A stretch of 64,000 nt of DNA, from NCBI RefSeq assembly GCF_026109735.1, contig NZ_CP069620.1, forward strand, positions 124,001-188,000, written 5' to 3'. This document shows, piece by piece, positions 44,898-53,778 of this stretch. Each line of letters opens with the position of its first letter. The first letter of the stretch is position 1. A program made the position numbers and the translations under genes. The stretch comes from Salinimicrobium tongyeongense. Lineage in GTDB: Bacteria; Bacteroidota; Bacteroidia; Flavobacteriales; Flavobacteriaceae. The notes below the pieces were generated by a model that had not been told where the DNA came from, searched no databases, and worked only from the letters and a program-made list of their open reading frames with translations.

Positions 44898-45398
44898 ATG
44901 TCACAAATAACGCACAAAGGAAAACCTATTACTACCTATGGCCACCTTCCCGAAAAGGGGGAAAGAGCTCCACATTTTGAACTTTTAAAATCTGATTTGA
45001 GCGTGGCTACCCTTCAGGATTTTAAAGGAAAACGCGTGATCATGAACATATTTCCCAGCATAGACACCAATGTTTGCGCTACTTCGGTAAATAATTTTAG
45101 TCAACGCGCTGCCGATCTTAACAATGTGGTGGTTTTGAATATTTCTCGCGACCTGCCTTTTGCCCAGGAAAGATTTAGTTCGGCTAATGACATTTCTAAC
45201 GGAATAAACCTTTCAGACTTCAGGGAACGCAACTTCGGAAAAGATTACGGCCTCGAGATCATAGACGGCCCTATGGAAGGATTGTTGTCCCGCGTGGTTA
45301 TTGTGCTCGATGAGAACGGAAAGATCCTGCATACCGAACAGGTAGATAAAATTGAAGATGAGCCTAACTATCTTGAAGCTCTTAAACCTTTATTGTAA
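44898..45398 (+). CDS. tpx: Thiol peroxidase with a single cysteine
   Basis: Atypical peroxiredoxin (Tpx). Family features: the opening ITHKGKPITTYGHLPEKGE, the peroxidatic cysteine in PSIDTNVCATSV, and ISRDLPFAQERFS. In classical Tpx the last motif ends RFC, where that Cys resolves the disulfide. Here it is Ser and no other cysteine exists in the 166 residues. The enzyme should therefore work as a one-Cys peroxidase with an external thiol. Its stop overlaps the dgkA start (TAATG). Confidence 0.93.
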   Translation: MSQITHKGKPITTYGHLPEKGERAPHFELLKSDLSVATLQDFKGKRVIMNIFPSIDTNVCATSVNNFSQRAADLNNVVVLNISRDLPFAQERFSSANDISNGINLSDFRERNFGKDYGLEIIDGPMEGLLSRVVIVLDENGKILHTEQVDKIEDEPNYLEALKPLL

Positions 45399-45766
45399 TG
45401 TATAATTTCATCACCGGCCGAATTAAGGGAGGTGGTTATGCAATGAAGGGTGCGTGGCTGCTACTTCGCCATGAACCCAGCATCCAGGTGCAGTTTGTTA
45501 TCGCCGTGATCATGACCATTGCCGGTTTTTTCTTTGAAATTACCTCTACCGAATGGATCATGCAGATCTTTGCCATTGGGCTGGTAATGGCTACCGAAGG
45601 TGTAAACACCGCCATCGAAAATATAGCCGACTTTGTGCATGCAGATTATCATGTGAAAATTGGGCGCATTAAAGATGTTGCCGCAGGCGCAGTCTTCTTT
45701 GCAGCCGTAGCAGCCGTGATTATTGGGCTCATTATTTATATTCCCTATATCTTCTATACCGTTTGA
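45398..45766 (+). CDS. dgkA: Diacylglycerol kinase family protein
   Basis: Small integral membrane lipid (or undecaprenol) kinase. Three hydrophobic helices surround the conserved MATEGVNTAIENIADFV, the kinase signature (E-x-x-N-T-A-I-E). An N-terminal amphipathic segment (RIKGGGYAMKGAWLLLRHEP) is typical. The 122 residues are normal. It overlaps tpx by one base and is probably translated with it. Confidence 0.92.
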   Translation: MYNFITGRIKGGGYAMKGAWLLLRHEPSIQVQFVIAVIMTIAGFFFEITSTEWIMQIFAIGLVMATEGVNTAIENIADFVHADYHVKIGRIKDVAAGAVFFAAVAAVIIGLIIYIPYIFYTV

Positions 45767-45823
45767 AACTTCCCGGCTTATAAAATCTCAAAAAACAGCT
45801 TTTTGCCGGGCTCCATCCCTTCC

Positions 45824-45838
45824 AAAAATGCCATTTTT
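45824..45838. repeat. Dispersed near-palindrome copy
   Basis: AAAAATGCCATTTTT between dgkA and ftsK. Confidence 0.8.
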
Positions 45839-45954
45839 GAGAAACTTTTTTCCGGTGCCTGCTTTAAAGCAGGGCTTATCCCTACTTCCTGCCCATAACG
45901 AAACTTCTTTGAAATAGATTTCACCTTTTCTTTATATTAGCTGGCACTAATTTG

Positions 45955-45962
45955 TATTTTTG
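45955..45962 (+). promoter_or_regulatory. -7 element of the ftsK operon
   Basis: TATTTTTG fits TAnnTTTG and sits 23 bases before ATG 45985, which argues against the in-frame ATG at 45952. No well-spaced TTG was seen. Confidence 0.45.
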
Positions 45963-45984
45963 CGCCCAAACCTTCAGTTCCACC

Positions 45985-48366
45985 ATGGCTAAAAGAAAAG
46001 CTGTCAAAAAATCTTCTTCAAAATCCTCTTTTTCGAAGTCCTCGTTAAGGCTTTCCCCTAAGGGAAAGGTGCTGTTGGGAAGCTTTTTGATTTTTTTCGG
46101 GCTGGCGCTGTTAATCGCCTTTACCTCCTTTCTTTTTAACTGGCAGGTAGATCAAAGTACGCTCTCCCAGCTTGACAACCGCGAGTTGGAAACAAAAAAC
46201 CTCCTCAGCAAGTTTGGAGCCGCCATAAGCAACTTCTTTATCTATGAAGGCTTTGGGATTGCAGCCTTTGCCTTTGCTTTTCTCACCATTACCACCGGGA
46301 TCTACTATTTTATGAGCCTTAACAAAAAAGCTTTGTTCCGGTTCTGGTTCTGGGGGCTTCTGGTGATGATCTGGGTTTCGGTTTTCCTCGGTTTTTTTGC
46401 TGAATCGAACGCCCTGCTTGGCGGTACCGTGGGTTATGAAATGAACGATTACCTTCAGGATTACCTCGGCTTTACAGGTACAGTGCTGCTCCTGTCATTT
46501 TTGTTTGTGGTATACCTGGTCATCAGGCTGAAAGTAACTCCCGAGAAATTAATTTCAGCTTTCCGAAGAACAAAAAAGAATATTTCTGAAGATTTCCAGG
46601 CCTCTTCTTCTGTTTCTGAAGAATTTGGTTCAAAAGCAACTTCAGAAGAAATTAAACCGGCACCCCAACCTAAACAGGAGGCAGAGCCAAAGCCCGTTGC
46701 ACCTGAAGTTGAAAAACCAACACCTCCAGCCCCCACTCCCGAAAAGGTCGTGATACGTTCAGAAGAAAACCCCGATGATGTGGCGATGGAAGTGGAAACA
46801 GCGCATGAAGAAGAAGAGCTTGACGATAATTTGAGCCGCAAACTTGTAGAAGATTACGGCGAATTCGACCCAACCCTTGAACTAAAGAATTACCAGTTCC
46901 CCACCATTGAACTTCTTAAAGACCACAATGCCAATGGCGGCGGAATCACCATTAACCAGGAAGAACTCGAGGAAAACAAGAACCGGATTGTAGATACCCT
47001 CAAAAATTACAAAATAGACATTGCCCAAATAAAGGCAACAGTAGGCCCAACAGTTACTTTGTACGAGATCATTCCCGAAGCAGGAATCAGGATTTCGAAG
47101 ATCAAGAGCCTTGAAGATGATATTGCGCTTTCGCTTTCGGCCCTGGGGATAAGGATCATTGCTCCTATTCCTGGCAAGGGGACTATTGGTATCGAGGTGC
47201 CAAACAAGAATTCTACCATGGTATCCATGAGAAGTGTAATAGCCTCTCCCCGCTTTCAGAATGCCGAAATGGAACTACCCATGGCTTTGGGAAAGACCAT
47301 CTCCAATGAGACCTTTGTGGTTGACCTGGCAAAAATGCCTCACCTGCTTATGGCAGGAGCTACAGGCCAGGGAAAGTCGGTTGGCCTTAATGCGATTCTT
47401 ACTTCGCTGCTTTACAGCAAGCATCCTGCAGAGGTGAAATTTATTCTGGTAGATCCAAAAAAGGTAGAATTAACGCTCTTTAACAAAATAGAGAGGCACT
47501 ACCTTGCCAAGCTCCCCGACACCGATGAAGCGATCATTACCGACAACACCAAGGTGATCAACACCCTAAACTCGCTTTGTATTGAAATGGACAACCGCTA
47601 TGAGCTGCTAAAGGATGCCATGGTAAGGAACATCAAGGAATACAACGCCAAGTTCAAAGCCCGGAAGCTCAACCCCGAGAACGGGCACAAGTTTTTACCC
47701 TACATTGTACTGGTGGTAGATGAATTTGCCGACCTCATCATGACCGCCGGGAAGGAAGTTGAAGCTCCCATAGCCAGGCTGGCCCAGCTGGCACGGGCAA
47801 TTGGCATTCATTTGATCATTGCCACCCAGCGGCCTTCGGTAAACGTAATAACCGGGATCATCAAGGCGAACTTCCCGGCGCGTATTGCCTTCAGGGTAAC
47901 TTCAAAGATAGATTCGCGTACTATTCTCGACAGCCAGGGTGCCGACCAGCTTATTGGAAAAGGGGACATGCTGTTCACCCAGGGCAACACCCTGCTCAGG
48001 CTACAATGCGCCTTTGTAGATACTCCCGAAGTAGATAAAATAACCGAATTCATTGGTTCCCAAAAAGCCTATGCCGATGCTTACCACCTACCCGAATACA
48101 GCGGAGAGGAAAGTGGCACATCTCTTGATATTGATGTTGGCGACCGGGACAACCTCTTCCGCGAAGCTGCCGAAGTCATTGTAATTGCACAACAGGGATC
48201 GGCATCTTTACTCCAGAGAAAACTTAAACTGGGGTACAACCGCGCAGGTAGGATCATTGATCAACTGGAGGCAGCCGGAGTCGTGGGACCCTTTGAGGGC
48301 AGCAAGGCACGACAAGTACTGGTGCAGGATATTGAAGGCCTGAACCAACTGTTGAATGGAGAATAG
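45985..48366 (+). CDS. ftsK: DNA translocase FtsK/SpoIIIE
   Basis: Septal ATP-driven motor that clears the terminus region during division. From ATG 45985 there are about 793 residues. Four membrane helices occupy residues 25-175, a Pro/Glu-rich linker 200-275, then the alpha and beta motor domains. Walker A is GATGQGKSVGLNAI (about residue 459), Walker B VLVVDEFADLI (about residue 577), followed by the RPSVNVITGIIKANFPARIA block. The C-terminal gamma winged helix (VIAQQGSASLLQRKLKLGYN) should read KOPS-like sites. The start is preferred over 45952 because the -7 element at 45955 would leave the latter untranscribed. lolA follows. Confidence 0.96.
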   Translation: MAKRKAVKKSSSKSSFSKSSLRLSPKGKVLLGSFLIFFGLALLIAFTSFLFNWQVDQSTLSQLDNRELETKNLLSKFGAAISNFFIYEGFGIAAFAFAFLTITTGIYYFMSLNKKALFRFWFWGLLVMIWVSVFLGFFAESNALLGGTVGYEMNDYLQDYLGFTGTVLLLSFLFVVYLVIRLKVTPEKLISAFRRTKKNISEDFQASSSVSEEFGSKATSEEIKPAPQPKQEAEPKPVAPEVEKPTPPAPTPEKVVIRSEENPDDVAMEVETAHEEEELDDNLSRKLVEDYGEFDPTLELKNYQFPTIELLKDHNANGGGITINQEELEENKNRIVDTLKNYKIDIAQIKATVGPTVTLYEIIPEAGIRISKIKSLEDDIALSLSALGIRIIAPIPGKGTIGIEVPNKNSTMVSMRSVIASPRFQNAEMELPMALGKTISNETFVVDLAKMPHLLMAGATGQGKSVGLNAILTSLLYSKHPAEVKFILVDPKKVELTLFNKIERHYLAKLPDTDEAIITDNTKVINTLNSLCIEMDNRYELLKDAMVRNIKEYNAKFKARKLNPENGHKFLPYIVLVVDEFADLIMTAGKEVEAPIARLAQLARAIGIHLIIATQRPSVNVITGIIKANFPARIAFRVTSKIDSRTILDSQGADQLIGKGDMLFTQGNTLLRLQCAFVDTPEVDKITEFIGSQKAYADAYHLPEYSGEESGTSLDIDVGDRDNLFREAAEVIVIAQQGSASLLQRKLKLGYNRAGRIIDQLEAAGVVGPFEGSKARQVLVQDIEGLNQLLNGE

Positions 48367-48383
48367 TATAAGCATATAAAAAA

Positions 48384-49028
48384 ATGAAAAAATTAGTTTT
48401 AGTAGTAGCGGCAATGATGACTTTTTTGGCTGGTAATGCCCAGTCGTCTAAAGAAGCCAAACAATTGCTCAATGAGGTTTCCTCGAAAGTGGAAGCTTAT
48501 GACAACATTGTTATCGAGTTCAAATATGGCCTTGAGAACACTGCCGAAAATGTAAAACACGAAACCCGCGGCGATGTTAGCCTTGAAGGTGAGAAATACC
48601 TGCTAAACATTATGGGTACCACCCGCCTCTTTGACGGTTCAAAACTGTACACCATAATCCCCGAAGATGAAGAGATCAACATTTCTTCTCATAATCCGGA
48701 AGACGATCAGGATATTAGTCCGTCTAAAATGCTGACTTTCTACAACGACGGCTATAAAACCGAAATGGGGCCGGTACAGGATCTTAAAGGGCGTAAAATT
48801 CAGTATGTAAAGCTTACCCCCATAGACTCCAACGCAGAGATCAGGGAAATTCACCTTGGAATTGACAAGCAGACAAAGCATATCTACAATATGATCCAAA
48901 CCCAGGATAACGGTACAAAGATCACAATCACGGTGAACAGCTTTAAGACCAATCAACCCCTGCCCCAGTCACTGTTCCAGTTTAAGGAAAGCAGGTATAA
49001 AGATTACTATATTAACAGGTTAGACTAA
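48384..49028 (+). CDS. lolA: LolA-like outer-membrane lipoprotein carrier
   Basis: Periplasmic shuttle for lipoproteins. Signal peptide ends FLAGNAQ. The mature protein is an open beta-barrel type, with LNEVSSKVEAYDNIVIEFKY at the start and LEGEKYLLNIMGTTRLFDGSKLYTI (in pieces EKYLLNIMG and RLFDGSKLYT) in the middle. This pattern matches LolA-family proteins of Bacteroidota (214 residues). It sits 18 bp after ftsK and 5 bp before the lptF-like gene; the order ftsK-lolA-lptF is often seen. Confidence 0.85.
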   Translation: MKKLVLVVAAMMTFLAGNAQSSKEAKQLLNEVSSKVEAYDNIVIEFKYGLENTAENVKHETRGDVSLEGEKYLLNIMGTTRLFDGSKLYTIIPEDEEINISSHNPEDDQDISPSKMLTFYNDGYKTEMGPVQDLKGRKIQYVKLTPIDSNAEIREIHLGIDKQTKHIYNMIQTQDNGTKITITVNSFKTNQPLPQSLFQFKESRYKDYYINRLD

Positions 49029-49032
49029 GTAA

Positions 49033-50484
49033 TTGAAAATACTAGACAGGTACATACTTACCAGTTACTTAAAAACTTTCTTTTCGGTTTTTGTAATACT
49101 CATGTTCATTTTTGTATTACAAACCATCTGGCTGTACATTGGGGAGCTGGCAGGGAAAGATCTCGATGCAGAGATCATCTTCAAATTCCTACTTTATTTT
49201 AGTCCCAAGCTTGTACCGCTGGTACTGCCGCTTACCATTTTGCTCACTTCCATCATGACCTTTGGGAGTTTTGCCGAAAATTATGAATTCGCCGCCATGA
49301 AGTCGGCAGGAATTTCGTTACAACGCGCCATGCGGCCGCTTACATTTTTCATCTTGCTGGTGAGTGTCACCGCATTTTTCTTTTCCAACAACGTTATTCC
49401 CGCAGCCGAGTACAAGTCGATTAACCTGAGAAGGAACATCGCACAGCTAAAACCCGCAATGGCTATTTCTGAAGGTGTTTTTAACGACCTGGGCCAGATC
49501 AATATCAAAGTGGAAGAAAAAACAGGGGAACGCGGGCAATACCTTAACGATGTAATTATTCATAAAAAGAACGAGCGACGCCCCGGAAACTACACCGTAA
49601 TTAAAGCTACGGAAGGGGAACTGGTAGGAAGCACCGGCTCAAATGTTTTAAGTTTGATCCTGAAGGATGGGAACTATTACGATGAGATCATTCCCGATTC
49701 TCCCCGAGACCGTACCAAAAAACCTTTCGCAAAAAGCTATTTTGAAGAGTACGTGATCAACATGGATCTTTCAGGTTTTAACGACATAGATCTTGACGAG
49801 GAGAGCTACAGCAACTCCCACGATATGCTCAAGATATCAGAATTAAACCGCACCATAGATTCCTTTTCTACTTCTTACAATGAAGAGCTGGCGGCTTTTT
49901 CACGAAACATGTACAGCCGCACGGGAGTTGAGAACTTAAAAAGAGAGACCACTGCCACAGAAGATACGGTCATTGCACCCGAAACAGGTATTTTGCCGCT
50001 GTATGAAACCCATGAAGCTTCACAAATCGTGAATCTGGCGCTGGGCAACGTGAACGGTGCCCTGGTCACTGTTACCGGCAAGCGCACAGAACTTGTTCAG
50101 GCTTCAAAACGCCTCAATAAATTTGAGATTGCCCTGCATGAAAAATACGTACTTGGTATTGCCTGTATCATTCTTTTCTTTGTTGGTGCTCCCCTGGGGG
50201 CTATTATCAGAAAAGGAGGAATGGGTTTACCCATGGTTATAGCCATACTCCTGTTCCTCTCTTATCACTTTATTGGGATCTTTGCCAAGAACAGTGCCGA
50301 GGAAGGACAAATAAGCCCATTTTTGGGAACTTGGCTTTCTACCCTTATCATGCTCCCCCTAGGTATATTTCTCACCTATAGAGCAACTACAGATCAGGGA
50401 TTATTCAGCTTTAGCATTCTCTTTGAGCCTATTAAGAAGCTGCTTAAAAAAGCGCACATCATGGGTCGTTCCGAAAAGGATTAA
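49033..50484 (+). CDS. lptF: LptF/LptG-family permease
   Basis: Inner-membrane permease of the Lpt lipopolysaccharide exporter. The start is TTG 49033, just five bases after lolA, with MKILDRYILTSYLKTFF typical of the family; no ATG fits. Membrane segments lie near residues 13-35, 58-80, 100-120 and three at 375-455, with the long periplasmic beta-jellyroll between them. The LVPLVLPLTILLTSIMTFGSFAEN segment (LPLTILLTSIMTFGSF) is the family motif. The loop is longer than in E. coli proteins, as usual in Bacteroidota. Confidence 0.9.
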   Translation: MKILDRYILTSYLKTFFSVFVILMFIFVLQTIWLYIGELAGKDLDAEIIFKFLLYFSPKLVPLVLPLTILLTSIMTFGSFAENYEFAAMKSAGISLQRAMRPLTFFILLVSVTAFFFSNNVIPAAEYKSINLRRNIAQLKPAMAISEGVFNDLGQINIKVEEKTGERGQYLNDVIIHKKNERRPGNYTVIKATEGELVGSTGSNVLSLILKDGNYYDEIIPDSPRDRTKKPFAKSYFEEYVINMDLSGFNDIDLDEESYSNSHDMLKISELNRTIDSFSTSYNEELAAFSRNMYSRTGVENLKRETTATEDTVIAPETGILPLYETHEASQIVNLALGNVNGALVTVTGKRTELVQASKRLNKFEIALHEKYVLGIACIILFFVGAPLGAIIRKGGMGLPMVIAILLFLSYHFIGIFAKNSAEEGQISPFLGTWLSTLIMLPLGIFLTYRATTDQGLFSFSILFEPIKKLLKKAHIMGRSEKD

Positions 50485-50514
50485 TATCTTTGCGGGCGAT
50501 AATACTCCACAGTT

Positions 50515-51651
50515 ATGACCAAGGAAAACTCCTTCCAGTTACACAGTATAAAAGAAGCTATTGATGATATTAGAGCCGGTAAGGTGATCATTGTTGTTGA
50601 TGATGAAGATCGGGAAAATGAAGGGGATTTTCTGGCTGCAGCTTCCAGAGTGACTCCCCAAATGATCAACTTCATGGCCACTCACGGCCGCGGTCTCATT
50701 TGCGCTCCCATTACCGAAAAACGCTGTAAAGAGCTACAGCTTGAAATGATGGTTGGCAACAGTACAGACCCTATGGAAACCGCTTTTACCATTTCTGTAG
50801 ATCTTAAAGGAAAGGGAGTGACCACTGGCATATCAGCTTCAGACAGGGCAGAGACAATAAAAGCCCTTATTGACCCCGAGACCAGACCTTTTGACCTTAG
50901 CCGTCCCGGACATATTTTTCCGCTTAAAGCAAAAGAAGGAGGCGTGTTAAGGCGTACAGGCCACACCGAAGCCGCCATAGATTTTGCAAGGCTCGCAGGT
51001 TTTCCTCCCGCAGGGGTAATTGTGGAGATCATGAATGAAGACGGCTCTATGGCCCGCCTTCCGCAGCTCCTTGAAGTTGCCAAAAAATTTGATCTGAAGG
51101 TGGTTTCCATTGAAGATTTGGTGGCCTACAGAATGCAGCACGATTCCCTAATTATCAAAAAAGAGGATTTTGACATTAATACCCGCTTCGGAATTTTCAG
51201 GCTGAGAGCTTATCAGCAAACCACCAATAAGCAGGTTCACATCGCCCTTACCAAAGGGGCATGGAAATCATCAGATCCGGTACTGGTGCGCATGAATTCA
51301 ACGCTGGTCAATAATGACATTTTAGGCACCCTAACCAACAACGCCGATAAAAAGCTTGACTACATGTTCAAGGCTATCAATGAAGAAGGTAAAGGCGCTA
51401 TTGTGTTTATTAATCAAGAAAGCCAGTCCCTCAATTTGCTAAAAAGACTTGGGGAGTTAAAAGATCTTCAGAAAAAAGAGGAAATGAAAGCACCGCCACT
51501 GGTAATGGATTCAAAAGACTTTGGAATTGGAGCCCAGATCCTTCACGATCTGGAAATTCACAAACTCAGACTCTTATCAAATACACGACAAACCAAACGC
51601 GTGGGAATGATAGGTTACGGCCTCGAGATTATTGAATACGTGAACTACTAA
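50515..51651 (+). CDS. ribB: 3,4-dihydroxy-2-butanone-4-phosphate synthase with degenerate GTP cyclohydrolase II domain
   Basis: Converts ribulose-5-phosphate to dihydroxybutanone phosphate for riboflavin. The N-terminal 205 residues are intact: VDDEDRENEGDF, THGRGLICAP, STDPMETAFTISVD, RTGHTEAAIDFARL. The C-terminal 170 residues keep a GTP cyclohydrolase II fold but not its active site: the zinc loop with three Cys (HSECLTGD / RCDC in the active enzyme) reads MNSTLVNND / LTNNADKK, and the RQEGR motif is NQESQ. The second activity must be supplied by another gene. The 3' end overlaps the convergent nitroreductase by four bases. Confidence 0.92.
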   Translation: MTKENSFQLHSIKEAIDDIRAGKVIIVVDDEDRENEGDFLAAASRVTPQMINFMATHGRGLICAPITEKRCKELQLEMMVGNSTDPMETAFTISVDLKGKGVTTGISASDRAETIKALIDPETRPFDLSRPGHIFPLKAKEGGVLRRTGHTEAAIDFARLAGFPPAGVIVEIMNEDGSMARLPQLLEVAKKFDLKVVSIEDLVAYRMQHDSLIIKKEDFDINTRFGIFRLRAYQQTTNKQVHIALTKGAWKSSDPVLVRMNSTLVNNDILGTLTNNADKKLDYMFKAINEEGKGAIVFINQESQSLNLLKRLGELKDLQKKEEMKAPPLVMDSKDFGIGAQILHDLEIHKLRLLSNTRQTKRVGMIGYGLEIIEYVNY

Positions 51652-52277
51652 AGCTCAATGATAGTTTCTTCAAGCGGCCTTCTCACCTTTTTCAGGGAAG
51701 CAAAAAAATCATCGTCTGCCCGGTAACCTACCGGCAGTACAAGTACAGCCTCAAGCCCATATTTTTCAAGTTCCAGGATCCTGTCGTATTCATTTGGCTG
51801 GAATCCTTCCATGGGGCAGGAATCGATTTTTTCAGCTGCACAAACAGTAAGCAGAGTTCCAAGAACAAGGTATGCCTGGTGTGTCGCCCATATCTTCACT
51901 TCATCTACAGGTTTTTGTTCAAAATCTCCTATCAGAGATTCTTTGAAGGGATGAAGGATTTCGTCTGGCGTTTCTCTAATATCTTGTACGGTCTTAAAAT
52001 AATTTTCTATAAAAGCCTTGTTCACGCTGCGCTCAATACATATCACCAGCACATGAGAAGCTGTGTTCACCTGCTTTTGATGATAAGAGGCTTTCATCAG
52101 CTTTTCCTGAATCTCCTTATTCTGAACCACCATTAATTTAAGGGGCTGTAAACCGTAAGAAGTAGCAGTAAGGTTAAAAGCCCTTTTTAAGACCTCTACC
52201 TTTTCTGAAGGAAGTAATTTTTCAGGATCAAATTTTTTTGCTGCATACCGCCATTTCAGCGCATCTATACTTTCCAT
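51648..52277 (-). CDS. Nitroreductase-family NAD(P)H oxidoreductase
   Basis: FMN enzyme that reduces quinones, nitro compounds or similar substrates. MESIDALKWRYAAKKFDP is the family start. The FMN-binding blocks LTATSYGLQPLKLMVVQ and DSCPMEGFQPNEYD, and GYRADDDFFASLKKVRRP at the end, match NfsB-like proteins. ATG 52277 is chosen over the longer frame (52322) because the promoter -7 element lies at 52292-52299. Confidence 0.93.
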   Translation of the reverse strand: MESIDALKWRYAAKKFDPEKLLPSEKVEVLKRAFNLTATSYGLQPLKLMVVQNKEIQEKLMKASYHQKQVNTASHVLVICIERSVNKAFIENYFKTVQDIRETPDEILHPFKESLIGDFEQKPVDEVKIWATHQAYLVLGTLLTVCAAEKIDSCPMEGFQPNEYDRILELEKYGLEAVLVLPVGYRADDDFFASLKKVRRPLEETIIEL

Positions 52278-52291
52278 ATCAAAAGTTTTCA

Positions 52292-52322
52292 CAAAGATAC
52301 GCCCCACAAACAGAGGCTGCAA
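52292..52322 (-). promoter_or_regulatory. Promoter of the nitroreductase gene
   Basis: On the minus strand TTG (52322-52320), 20-base spacer, TATCTTTG (52299-52292), an exact consensus match. The start codon follows about 14 bases later. Confidence 0.72.
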
Positions 52323-52360
52323 ATGAAGAATTTCCGCTAAGAAAAAAGAAAGGATTAGTG

Positions 52361-52480
52361 TTAGTCGCGCTTGCGCTCCCGCTTATCGCGGTACAAATGA
52401 TAGACTTTACGGATCAAAAAAACACTCACTCCTAAAACTACCAGGATTTCCAATCCTAAAATCAAATAAAATAATGCCAT
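52361..52480 (-). CDS. Small single-pass membrane protein (39 residues)
   Basis: An open frame from ATG 52480 to TAA, too short for most gene finders: one hydrophobic helix (FYLILGLEILVVLGVSVFLI) followed by a basic tail (YRDKRERKRD). This is the pattern of tiny inner-membrane proteins with the tail in the cytoplasm. The third codon positions look selected rather than random. It lies 38 bp from the nitroreductase promoter, same strand. No family recognised. Confidence 0.6.
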   Translation of the reverse strand: MALFYLILGLEILVVLGVSVFLIRKVYHLYRDKRERKRD

Positions 52481-52710
52481 AGAGCAAGGTTTTGCGGAGT
52501 CTTTTTGAATCCAAATCCCAAAAGTAACCTAAAGCACTGTTAAAGATTACCGTTATTAGCACAACATATGCAATTTATAACACAACTTTGGGGAGACTAT
52601 TTTGAAAAATAAAATAAATTTAAGATAAATGTTTCACTCCTTTCTAAAAGTAAGAGCCTTAAATACAGCTATAAAAATAGGAGGAAAGAAAATTAAAATA
52701 TTTTCAAAAC

Positions 52711-53778
52711 ATGGAAATTTTTGTAAAAGCTCTTCCTGTTGAAGAGATCATTGAAAGCTTATCAAAACAATTCAAGACCCCGGTAAAAAAGGATGCCGGA
52801 GAACTAACCATAGATCTGCCCGAAAAACTAGGGCAGGGATTCATTCGAGGCACCAGCTTTGATTCGGGTCTGGGGATCATAGAGTACAATGTCACCTTTT
52901 TTAAGGATATGGAGATCCACTTTACCATTAATCAAACTCATCCCTTAAAGTTTATTTTCTGTTCTGAAGGCCGTGTAAATCACGCTTTTGAAGAAAATGA
53001 AGATGTTCATACCATCAACACCTATCAAAACGTGATTGTTTCCAGCAGCGGGTACAACGGCCATGTGCTCTATTTTAAAGCAAATGAGACCTCGCACGTT
53101 TTTAGCCTGGAGATCATAAGGGCAGAATTCAACAAAAGAAAGAATTTTGGATATAAGGATATTGATCCAAGACTGGAGCAGTTGTTCAAAGACGACGTGG
53201 CCCGTGAACTGTTCTATTACCAGGGAAATTACAGCATACAAGCCGCCGATATCGTTGAAGCCATTGCAAAAAAAGAACACACTGGCTTTTTGCGATTCAT
53301 CTTTCTTGAAGGTAAAGCTTATGAAATGCTCACCAAACAAATAAGCCAGTACATAGACGATCAACAGAACGGCAGCAAATCTACGCTGCTGCGAAGAAGT
53401 GATGTAGAAAAGGTAAAAAGGGCCATAGATATCATAAACCAGGATCTCAACAAGAACTACTCTGTAGATGAACTGGCCAAGGAAGTTGGCACCAATGTCA
53501 ACAAACTTCAGGAAGGCTTTAAATACATGTTCAACCTTACGGTGAACAAGTATGTACAGCAGGTAAAACTTGAAGCTGCCAAAGAAATGCTTAGCGAATC
53601 AGATCATAATATTTCACAGATCGTGGGCCAGATTGGCCTTAACAACCGTAGCTACTTTTCCAAGATCTTTAAAGAAAAGTACGGGGTAAGCCCCAAATAT
53701 TTCCTGAACAACAAGTTCAACGAAAGTGAAGACAGTGATGAAAACGAGGAGGAATATGAAAATATGGGGAAGAACTAA
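52711..53778 (+). CDS. AraC-family transcriptional regulator
   Basis: The 355 residues have an N-terminal domain of unknown ligand (about 1-240) and a C-terminal double helix-turn-helix (NYSVDELAKEVGTNVNKLQE, then ISQIVGQIGLNNRSYFSKIF and KEKYGVSPKYF). The tail is very acidic (EDSDENEEEYEN). This is the size of cytoplasmic AraC regulators that sense small molecules. The 3' end overlaps the convergent ligD by four bases. Its target is unknown. Confidence 0.9.
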   Translation: MEIFVKALPVEEIIESLSKQFKTPVKKDAGELTIDLPEKLGQGFIRGTSFDSGLGIIEYNVTFFKDMEIHFTINQTHPLKFIFCSEGRVNHAFEENEDVHTINTYQNVIVSSSGYNGHVLYFKANETSHVFSLEIIRAEFNKRKNFGYKDIDPRLEQLFKDDVARELFYYQGNYSIQAADIVEAIAKKEHTGFLRFIFLEGKAYEMLTKQISQYIDDQQNGSKSTLLRRSDVEKVKRAIDIINQDLNKNYSVDELAKEVGTNVNKLQEGFKYMFNLTVNKYVQQVKLEAAKEMLSESDHNISQIVGQIGLNNRSYFSKIFKEKYGVSPKYFLNNKFNESEDSDENEEEYENMGKN

